DNA of 64,000 nucleotides from Durusdinium trenchii (taxonomy: Eukaryota > Sar > Dinophyceae > Suessiales > Symbiodiniaceae), in the NCBI GenBank assembly GCA_963970005.1, contig CAXAMN010003780.1, positions 1,446,622-1,510,621 of the forward strand. The letters run 5' to 3'. The translations under genes were made by a program, and so were the position numbers. Position 1 is the stretch's first letter. Every line of letters begins with the position of its first letter. The notes under the pieces are model-generated. The model saw nothing but the letters and a program-made list of their open reading frames with translations, ran no database searches and was not told the origin of the DNA. This document shows positions 55,256-64,000 of this stretch, piece after piece.

Positions 55256-55651
55256 GCGGGGCGGCGATATGAGTCGATCGGGCATCGTCCTAGAGCACCC
55301 TGCTTGGAGAGTTCTCTACTCTGTTAACACACATTATGTTGTTGCTTATATAGGACATGACCTGTGATCATCTACTGTTCAATTAACGTCTCCTCCGTTA
55401 GAACACGAACATGTCCGTGCACAAAGCCTCCAAGTCCCATGATCATCAACATATCAAAGCAAAACCATCCCTTTGCAAGGCATTGAACTACTTATGCCAA
55501 CCAGTTGCACCAAATCCCAAGGAATTCGATCTATACTAAGCCTACTCATGCCTACTCAGATCTCTCCAGGTTCGCTTCGGCCTCCGTTCCGGTGCGCTTC
55601 GGAGAGCCGCGGCGCCGGAACCGTCGTGGGTCATCGGAGCGGCCCCGTCAG

Positions 55652-55753
55652 CTGGCCTGTGCTTGGGCCGATTGGACTCGATGGAGTGCCTGCACCTCCC
55701 TGTGCAATGGGCATCAGGACGAGCGGAGCGCGGAGCGGCGAGCGGCTCAGCGC
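55652..55753 (+). CDS. TSP1 exon (Trp strand and core) of a second gene
   Basis: After CGTCAG the frame reads LACAWADWTRWSACTSLCNG, then HQDERSAERRA: W-x2-W-x2-W, C-x3-C-x-G and the basic strand in one exon. Continuation was not found. A weak candidate at about 56470-56560 was rejected. Confidence 0.78.
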
Positions 55754-58700
55754 GGTTGTGCGCGGTGCTGTGCGCGGTGGTTGGTGCTTCATGGTTTTAT
55801 CCCAAGGGGAAGTGGAGCTGAGAAAGACTGAAAGCGGGGCTAGTTGGCTGGCCATACTGGCTCGCGACTCTCTTGTTCTTTGATTCGACGCAAGAAGCTG
55901 TGCTACAGGGTGACATGACCCATATTTTCAGCTCGAAGAGCTTGTTTGGTCACGTGGTGTTCATTTTCCACATTGTCTGGTGCCAGGAAAGGAAGAGACA
56001 ACTTCTACTCTACGCTTCGAATTTTTAATCGCCCCTTTGTAGGGACATTTGAGTCGATCTGACTGCATGCTGGGCAGTACTCTCAAAGAATTTGCGCACG
56101 GGTCCCAACAAGTTCTCATGACTTCGCGTGTCCTACTGGCTTCTGGACCAGTATCCATTCCGCGTTTTTGAATCTGCAGCTGTATTCAATCTCAGCTCAT
56201 TTTTTTGATCATTGCCATTTATGTTTATTCTGATCTGATGATTAATTCTATGCCCAGCCCCATCTCAGATCTCACACCAGCTCTGAAGAGCTGGGAGGAG
56301 CGGCACCGGAACATCCTCACCTTGGCGCGCCACGGAGGATCCCCCTGCGATGGTGGGGTGACCCAGCCCACTTGGTGCTCATGACGTCGGGACCGATGAC
56401 TGCGAGTGTGGATGACTCATGCATTCCGTGTTCCGCTCCTGCGAACCGAACCAATTCTGTTGACCCAACATGCTTCAGCCGGCGGTTTCCACCGCATCCG
56501 TCGCGGCTCCGAGGCCCGGAGAAGGTGGTCAGGCCGGTGGTCTCTCCCCGCCTCGGAGCGGCGAACGATGGACCGGGGGACGGACGGGTGATGGGAGCCA
56601 GGCCGGCCCTGCGGCGGTGGGAGCGCGTTTTTCCTTTTTTTGCCCAGTTGGGTGAATTCAGCATTTTTTGGGGTGAGATAGGGTGAAAGAATGTGAAAGA
56701 GCATGTTTGAGCTGTAGTAGACTGGTTGAGCAAGAACATCTTAATCGATGAACTAACTATAGGAACACCTCAGTCAGAAATCTAGCACTTCACATGTCGA
56801 ACTTACTAAGAAGGCGCTGCACAGAATCGAAGCCATCCCAAAACAGAATGTCAAGTTCTTGTCAAAGAGATGCAGTATCGACATTGAAGACTTTGACATC
56901 TGATCAAAGTGTACTGAATCCCATTGGGGGGTCTTTCGCTTGACTCCGACGTGACACTGAAAGCCGCCCCAGTGGCGGCCACAACATCGATGGAGACACC
57001 GAAGAAGCAAGTCATGCATCATAAAGACGCATGTAAACTTCTGAAAGCAGGCAGAGACATGCCTCGAAGTCAGCCATTCTGAATTCTTCAGCATGTTCCA
57101 TCCACGTTCTCAGCAAATCCTCCCACGCCTTCCCTTCTCAGCCACACGCTTACCCTCCAGAGCAATCGCGCACGACGCGATAAAGCAACCGCTTCTTGTG
57201 GCTTGCCATGGAGGAGGATGAGGCCAGGCTGGGGGCCGGGGTGTGTGGAAAGAAACGAACCAACCAACCTCAAAGGGAAACATTTGCAGCTCTTCAAACG
57301 GATCGTCATGTGTTCCATGTCGACTCCGGCTTAGGTCGTTCGACCATGATCGACCGTCTTCCACCGAGGTAGCGATCCCGTGTCCTGGCAGCTGGTCAGA
57401 GACTGGGCGGCAGACTGGGAATTCTGAAAAGCCTCGCATTATGGCACCAAACTGATTTCCATGTTCAACCCAACAAGTTGCAGGCAGAGTTTTCCCAAAT
57501 CTGGTTAAGAATTGGTCTTTGTAGTCATAGAGTTGGAGACACTGCTAAAGGGTCTCCATGATTGTTTCGTATGCAGAAGAAAAAAAAAAATATATAGACC
57601 AATCGTTCTCAGAGATCTCACGTGCTCTTTTGAGTCAATTGATATGTTTTTCATTCTCACTGCGGTGGATTTGCTTAAACCTCGCTTCGCATTTCCGTTT
57701 GGAGCGCTGAATGGAAATCAAACGCCGTGGGAAACGAAGCATAAATATCATAAGTCAACAGAAGCCCCTGCTTTCCACCTCCAACACCTGCTCCAAAGAT
57801 GCTCCCCTGTGGTCCCTGTGGTCCTTGATGCGGAAGCACCCATGAACACTCTCTAACCTTGACCAGTACTGGTTGAGAGGTAAAAGGGTGTAGCAAAAAC
57901 CACGGTGACTTCTTTTCACCGGAGGTATGGAAGATGATCGAAGTCGCTTGCAACAACAGAGTTTCGTCATGCTTTATGATGTATCATAACGGATGGTATT
58001 GGCATTCAGGCGATCTACCACCTTTCAGTCCAGAATCCCTGACCTTTGGATCCGCGGTTTCGTGTCGCGATGCGGTCTTCCGGCGTGGCGAGGACAGCGA
58101 TGATGAGGTTGAGGTGGGAGTCAATGGCACCGCCACCTCCGGAGGATATGCTCCAAGCCAGGCGGGGGCCCCAAGTGAGGCGCGGGTTCGTGCCGCCAAT
58201 TCGTGTTTTTGCAGGGGGGCCGGGGGGACTTTGAGCTAGGGTGGCTCTCCGAAATATTACGTGGGCCTGGGGTGGGCCACAAACTCAAATTTCGCTTATA
58301 GTATATAGATGTTTATTATATTAATTAATTAATAGATGAGATGATTTATTCATGAAGGCAAGAAGGTCCCGCAGTTTTTGCCTGTTCAGGAGGTGCCATG
58401 ACACCCATGCCCGGTGTTCTGAAAGCTAACAAATGGGTTTCTCGATGAGGCTTTGGCTCTTCTAGCCACCGCGCCCGGACATGATCATCGGCAGCGGAAT
58501 TTGGCAGGTGCGCAAAACGCTGCGCCGCAGCGGACTTTTCTGACTTTTCTCAGTCAGGGAGTGATTGATTCTACTACCCTCAGTGAGCCTCAGAACTCTT
58601 GGCTCAAATACTGTTTTATGGCCAATCCCTACATAAAACATATAGATGGTATATTTTTCCAAGGGCCAGACTTCCAACCAACGGGAAAGCTGGACTAATT

Positions 58701-59176
58701 CCTTGTGCCCTTGGTCACTCATATGGGATGGTCTGAACATCGAAATGGAACGCCTCCCTCGATGAACATGGAAAAGAGGACACCCGACCGAAGAGGCTCT
58801 CCTCTATAAAAAAACGGGGAGTTGAAAGTGTGTACAGTACATTGCTCTCGTTTCCCAAACACCTCAATGACCAAGTCATCAGATTAACCACCAATGATTG
58901 TTGTCAAAGTAATATCAAGTATTCCGGATCAGAGGTCATCAATGACCAAGGAATGATCCCTTAATTACTGATGGTCATTGATGTCCTTTGATCCAAGCAA
59001 TGATCCCGTTTGGATCTGTCCTATTATTATATACCTGTAACTGTAACAGTTGGTAAACACTTGTCCATCACTATTTTAGAGAAAGGCCTTCAATGGATGG
59101 ATGGATGGATGGATGGATGTCTGGATGGATGGATGTCGGCCTGCAAAGCCTTTACCATCATCCTCCTGGGCCCACA
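55754..59176. other. unassigned stretch
   Basis: No named gene. A GC-rich window at about 58080-58240 has two competing open frames (one acidic, EDSDDEVEVG; one with ESMAPPPPEDM), neither assignable. The rest is AT-rich with short frames. Confidence 0.4.
59092..59135. repeat. (TGGA)n microsatellite
   Basis: TGGA units with one interruption. Confidence 0.9.
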
Positions 59177-59287
59177 GGGGGCGCTTGGGAAATCGGACGG
59201 ACCGATGGATCGCCTCGAACCGCAGGATCGCCCAACGCTGGCGAGCTTTCCAAGTTCGCGGAGCTTCCCCCAGCAGGGCCAGCAGAG
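59177..59287 (+). CDS. candidate exon, unknown protein
   Basis: Between CCCACAG and a GT donor (AGAG|GTGCGT) the frame reads GAWEIGRTDGSPRTAGSPNA, then GELSKFAELPPAGPAE. Clean borders and composition suggest coding. No family recognised. Confidence 0.38.
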
Positions 59288-59556
59288 GTGCGTGAGATGA
59301 GATAAGTTTTCTATGTACTTTGCAGTACTCATTTTCAGTGTTCCTTGACCTTTTGTTCCAGAAACCATTCTCTTGTGAAGAAAACAGGGCTGGAAAAGAA
59401 AGAAGAGTGATGAGTTTCCACAGGCTGCTGCAGTTCGTTTCGTGGTTCGTTGACCAACTGCTTCACTTCGTGGTCGGACTGCTTGCATGCTGCAGGTCTT
59501 GGATTGCAGGGACCTCGATGAGGAAGAATCTGCGAGGGTCGATGAAGACAGTAGAC

Positions 59557-59697
59557 TATAGACTCTTGAGTGACAAAACCCCCCATGCAATGCGCGTCTT
59601 GTCCCAACAGGGGACTTCGATGGGGACGGACCGCAATGGGAGGTGATGAAGAGGTTTACAGCCCAAACGGGGGGGTTTTGTTCAATCAAGGTTCTAC
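59557..59697. mobile_element. small TIR element, copy 4 (longer, diverged)
   Basis: Starts TATAGACTCTTGAG and ends TCAATCAAGGTTCTAC. It shares GATGAAGAGGTTTACA and the G-run with the other copies but has about 60 extra bases in the middle. Confidence 0.62.
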
Positions 59698-59817
59698 ATT
59701 CCTTGGTTGCAGCTGCAGCTGTTTGTTTGGTCCCGGTAGAAGGGGAGGGACTTGTCATGTTTGAAGAGTCTGGTCAATCTAGAATCTAGAAACACGCCCT
59801 TGTAGATCCTGATCTTA

Positions 59818-59858
59818 ATATATATATATATATATGCAATATATATATACATATATAT
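59818..59858. repeat. (TA)n microsatellite
   Basis: Interrupted TA tract. Confidence 0.9.
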
Positions 59859-60528
59859 GTTTAATGATATGTTAAGCCACCTGCTATACTGATTGGATCG
59901 GATATTTTTTTCTAAGATCTGAGCGATTCGTCTTGTCATGTCTTTTGTTTGCAAGCACTGCATCGTAGAGCCCTTTGTTTGCAAGGGCATTGCAAGGGCA
60001 AAGCAACTCATCATTCAGTCAAAAGAGCAGCTCATTGTTTGCCTTGGTAGGGAATCCCTTTTTTCTGGGACACCTTGAAATCAAAAGTACCGTGTTCTTT
60101 TTTTTTGCGTCCGTTGAGCAAGTCCAACCAAATCTGGGGATTGGAATAACTAGTATGAAGTTTTGCGTATTACTGTTTCTAGCAGAGACGCATTGGTTCC
60201 CGTTACACCACTGCACACCACCGAAAAGCCCCGGTTCCAGTCCTTAATACGGGGGCTCCATCTCTCCGTGGGGTGCCGTTAAAGCCGGCATGGAGGGTCT
60301 ACCAAGATCTTTCGGAGAAATTCGACCAACCCAATGCGAAGAGTATAGAATGATGGATGGTCTACTTGAGGCACGGGTGATAGGACCAATCTTGGGCACA
60401 ACTTGGATCCGATCTTGGAGGATTCTGAGCAACGCAGTCGCGCCACGCCGGTCCGACTGCAGCCCGTTGTGGTTTTCGCTTTCGCACCACAAGTGTTGCA
60501 CAGTCGTCGCGACGAAATCTGGCGCACA

Positions 60529-60603
60529 ATGCCGTGCCTCGCGACCTTCTTTGTGTGGTGCCTCGCGTCTGCGGCGATAGCTGAGGCGACCGAGAAGGGC
60601 CAG
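60529..60603 (+). CDS. possible signal-peptide exon
   Basis: ATG at 60529 starts MPCLATFFVWCLASAAIAEA, which has a hydrophobic core and small residues at a likely cleavage site, as in a secretory signal peptide, then TEKGQRNTTG. The frame is open upstream too. The rest of the gene was not identified. Confidence 0.42.
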
Positions 60604-63260
60604 AGGAACACAACTGGCAATGCATGTTTGATCGCTTAAGGAGACATAGAAAACTGGTAGAGAGCCTGCAGGACAAGACCTGATCAGGTCCTGAAACTCT
60701 GGACAGCCCGACCCTTTTAACCCTTCATCACCATGTCTTGATGGGTAATATATCCTTGTTTAAACGCCGTCGGGGTGAGCGAACCTGGATGGAGAACATG
60801 AGGGGCGACCATTGAGTATATATTTGTGTGGGATGCAACCAGTTACTTCACACGCAATCAGTTTCTTCATGTTTCTTCATGAGCAGATAACATGCGGAGA
60901 GGGACATGCGTCCGCTGACCGGGATGGTCGCTGAGGGCCGGAGTTCCAAGAATTCGAGGCACACCACTGTAGTTGGTGTCTCACTGTAGCTCCGATATAC
61001 CCAAGATGATATATGATCTTGTCACTCATATAATTGCTGATATATATATATATATATACATGGATATGATATAGCGATATACTGCCATGACCCATTATAT
61101 TCAAGAGACGATCACACGTGAGAATCTGCCAATCAGAGGAGATCATCCGGATCCCTTTGAAGAAGGACAGATCTTCAGCCACTCTCCGCTCTGGCCCGTA
61201 CCTGGGCGTATGATGTGGAAAAGACAGCCCAGAGATATAAGCAGTTGTTTGTGGGAGGTCAATCTCGGTACATAGATGGCCTTGCAAAGAGAAAGAGCTC
61301 CCCAACAGCCCAAACGACCGCCAAACGACCGGGCGCCCCACCCGAGGGTGGTGAACATGAACATGTCAGTCAAACAACGACAAACAACGACAAACAGAAA
61401 CGCCCACTGAACGGTCGGAGCGAAGAGACAGGTCCACCTCGGCTGCCCAGGAACCTGGGCGCAGAGTCGTCCAGTGGCGGTACAGCAGAGCTGTCCTTGC
61501 AGAACCAGCCGCCTGGGCACACCAGTTTCGTGGGTGTTGACCGTCCACGGTGACCGTCCACTGACTGACATCAAGCATCGACCGAGATCTGAAACTGGGA
61601 TCTCAGATCAGCTCGATTTGTGTGCCCCCAAAACGGTCCCGATTTCATCTCAGAGGACGACTGTCGAGCTGTCGAAACGGAGCACTGCTGTCGATCAACT
61701 TCATCCGGAACCGGCGGAGTTTCTAACTTTACACCGGTGGGTTGGTCTCAGACAGTCTCAGAAAGGATAGTAGTGGTTAGCAAAGGTGTTGGTGAATTCA
61801 AATGGCGAGGGGCCAGGCCCCATCCTGGACTTTTTTGAGAAATGCCACCTTCAAATGGCCCCAGTGGCTTTCCTTCAAAAAGAATCCGCCCACAAATGCT
61901 CCAGAAACTTGATTTTCAAAGTGCAAAAGGGCACAGGGGAATAAAATGAGGAAGCACGAACTACCTTCAGTGGGTGAGTAGACAGAGTTTGCTGAGTTTA
62001 CCTTGAACACATGGAAGTGTCTTCCTGGGTTCCCTGAACCTTTGCCACTAGTTGCCAATGCGAAGTCTTGCGAACCATGGAGTTTTCGTAGCTCCTGTTG
62101 ATCTTCCTCTTCCCTTCTCTGGACACTCAGGTTGAATGCACAGTACGCAGGCGGCCTCCCCCTGTCGTCTCGCAGGAGTTTTTACTCCTTGCACGAAAAA
62201 GCGCCGAAGCACCGGAATCGTGCGGAGTGTGGCCCAGTGTGGCTACGTCATGCTATTTTGAATGAAGCTTCTTGATGCAATCCAAAAGGGAATCCACAAC
62301 GGATGTTTAGCTTCCTCGGAGAGGTCCCACCAATGGCTCTAGAGATTCAGATCGGTGCAAGGTCCCGAGCTCCGCAAAGCGACGGTCCGACACGACACGC
62401 TTCGGGCCGGTTGCTCGTTTCGGCCTCTCCGTCCGTTCCAGCGCCGCTTGGGCTCAACGGCAGACCGTCTGCGAAACGTGGACGGACACGGACAACGACC
62501 CGCCACGTTCACCGAGCGAGCAGCCAGACGGCCGTTTTTTTCTGTTGAGAGGCGAGTCCTGTACGGAAGGGGAAGGGGAATTAGGAGAACTCTACTCTAC
62601 CCTTACCCACATAAAGAGAAATAGACCCTTTGGACGATGGCTTCTAGTTCCAGGTGGGTGTGATGGTTTGGATTGACCTTGCCCGGGTTGAACTATGGGT
62701 GTGGGACATTGAAAGAATTGGTATATTCTGGTCCTGGTGCGCAAGTGTATTGAGCTTCCAAAGGACGACTAGAAGCAAAGTAGCAAGCGGAGTGAACGGG
62801 CTCAGCAATTTGGATTTGTATGAGCTTCACGATAGAACATGATGCAGCGCTTGATTCTTGTCCTTCTCTGAAGCAACTACTGGTCGTATTTCTTTCCACA
62901 CGTGTTTCATGATGTTGGTCGAGTTGGCTCGGGTCAACTTCAGCTCCACTTCTTGAATAAGAGAGAGAGAGGAGTCCTGGAGGTAACCTTTGGGTGTGCA
63001 AGATTTGTGTCCGAGGTGTGCAGACACTCCAGACGACAGGGTGTGGTTTTTTCCAGTGCAACCAACTGGGTGCGTACGACGAGTGGAGTGAGGGTGAAAG
63101 ACACTGTGTCCGTCAGACTCGGTGCCCTGGGAGCCGAAGAAAGATTGACGTTGCCAAGGCGACTTCTTGGGCGATTCCAAGAGGGATGGTGTGTTGCCAA
63201 GCCTGACTTGACTGACCCATGTGGCCGGGACAACCCTGTCTTTGTCCACTCGGCAGGACC
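60604..63260. other. unassigned stretch
   Basis: Open frames at 61215-61553 (112 codons, Gly/Ser/Pro-rich end) and 62355-62624 could be coding but match nothing I know. A TA tract lies at 61041-61058. Confidence 0.4.
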
Positions 63261-63299
63261 ATGTCGCAGAGGGTGGTCGTGGTCGGTGGAGGAATCGCC
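63261..63299 (+). CDS. first exon of a probable FAD/NAD(P)-binding oxidoreductase
   Basis: ATG at 63261 starts MSQRVVVVGGGIA, the beta-strand and glycine loop with which many FAD or NAD(P)-dependent oxidoreductases begin (VxVxGGGxAG). The next glycine and the rest of the Rossmann fold must come from a later exon beyond a non-GT donor. None was found in the remaining 700 bases, so the gene probably runs out of the window. Confidence 0.5.
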
Positions 63300-63564
63300 A
63301 CTGGGCCGCAGATGGTGCACCCTGAGCGAAATGATATTATTTGAATATGGTAAACCATACGCACATGTAGAACTCTATGCCTCATAGCTGTCATAGCTCT
63401 GGTTCCATGCTGATCCTTTTCAAGGATTCGAAAGGTCTTGGGCTTCGGAAGAGTTTTGTGAAGGGGAGACGCATCAAAATAGAAATAAAAATGCATCAAA
63501 AAATAAACAAGAATGCATCAAAAAATAAATAAAAATGCATTAAAAAAAACATAGAAACAAACGA

Positions 63565-63773
63565 GCAAAGGAAGGAAGGAAAGAACGAGGCAAGAAAGGA
63601 AGAGGAAGCAAGGAAGGAAGGAAGGAAGGAAGGAAGGGCTAGCGGGAGGAAGGAAGGAAGGAAGGAAGGAAGGTAGGTAGGTAGGCAGGTAGGTAGAAAC
63701 GAAGCAAGGAAGCAAGGAAGGAAGGAAGGGCTAGCGGGAAGGAAGGAAGGAAGGAAGGAAGGAAGGAAGGAAG
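63565..63773. repeat. (GGAA)n-rich purine tract
   Basis: Mostly GGAA units with GGCTAGCGGGA and TAGG interruptions. The long Phe/Leu/Pro/Ser frames on the minus strand come from this repeat. Confidence 0.92.
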
Positions 63774-63892
63774 GCTGTGAAATTGAAATGCGATGTTGCA
63801 AAGCTTTGTCCAGATGCCCAGCACAGAGACCATCAAAGGAAGATTCATTGGGGAAACTTCATGATATTTGTTTTTTTGGTCGTGCCAAGTTA

Positions 63893-63931
63893 CATTGCGG
63901 GGGAGGCGCTGCGCCCTCCCCCGCGCCCCTC
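63893..63931. repeat. GC-rich inverted repeat
   Basis: GCGGGGGAGGCGC followed by GCGCCCTCCCCCGC forms a strong hairpin with one bulge. No function can be assigned. Confidence 0.5.
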
Positions 63932-64000
63932 CCGCTTTTAATTGTTGAGCGTGTTCATTTCATTCATTTCATTTGTTCATTGACTCATTCATCCTTTCTT

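Noticed and set aside
56470..56600. Possible TSP1 core (GGFHRIRRG)
   Set aside because: No paired cysteines or Trp strand in any frame. Three frames are open, so coding cannot be decided.
59090..59758. 222-codon minus-strand open frame
   Set aside because: It runs through the TGGA microsatellite and TIR element copy 4, has low-complexity ends and no domain.
63496..63848. Minus-strand frames rich in Phe, Leu, Pro and Ser
   Set aside because: They are translations of the GGAA repeat tract.
1..64000. Search by eye for dinoflagellate spliced-leader relics, tRNA and rRNA genes and CRISPR arrays
   Set aside because: No convincing match. GGCTCAA-like fragments (for example 52509, 58609) lack the rest of the leader.

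Overview
The window looks like nuclear DNA of a dinoflagellate, most likely of the Symbiodinium type. Four things point there. The coding sequence is split into many very short GC-rich exons. Many deduced introns have GC-AG or GA-AG ends instead of GT-AG, usually with a short direct repeat (AGG, AGGC, CAGG, AGGAG) at both borders. Every gene I could recognise lies on the + strand. The spaces are filled with microsatellites and small dispersed repeats. There are two 10-N assembly gaps. The family calls come from motifs read in the right order in the right frame; exon ends are my deductions unless two exons join cleanly in frame.

Layout. (1) 0.07-16.4 kb: scattered exons of a thrombospondin type 1 (TSP1) repeat protein at 990-1068 and 6948-16447. 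A two-exon piece of a ribonuclease HII/H2A-type enzyme sits among them at 3249-4020. (2) 17.26-50.9 kb: one very large gene for an M16A zinc metallopeptidase of the nardilysin/insulysin type. I could place 36 exons or candidate exons in the same order as the protein family, from an initiator Met (17256), through the HxxEH zinc motif (20124-20178), to the C-terminal half (LRTK-QxGY block at 48891-48965, end near 50.9 kb). (3) Inside introns of that gene, on the same strand, lie a multi-pass membrane protein (about 24.0-26.3 kb), an uninterrupted BTB/POZ protein (27490-28443) and two blocks that look like peptide deformylase (37.7-38.1 kb). (4) 51-64 kb: parts of a second TSP1 protein (54.9-55.8 kb), several unassigned candidate exons, a likely signal-peptide exon (60529) and the first exon of a probable FAD/NAD(P)-binding oxidoreductase (63261).

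Repeats include a four-copy family of small terminal-inverted-repeat elements (TIR GTAGACTCTTG), a CTAGTAGC-rich dispersed repeat with four copies, a tandem duplication carrying hairpins around an N gap (45.7-46.35 kb), a G12C13 palindrome at 7725-7749 and a long GGAA tract at the right end.

Nothing shows an operon or a shared pathway among these genes. I saw no rRNA, tRNA, CRISPR array or spliced-leader relic by eye.
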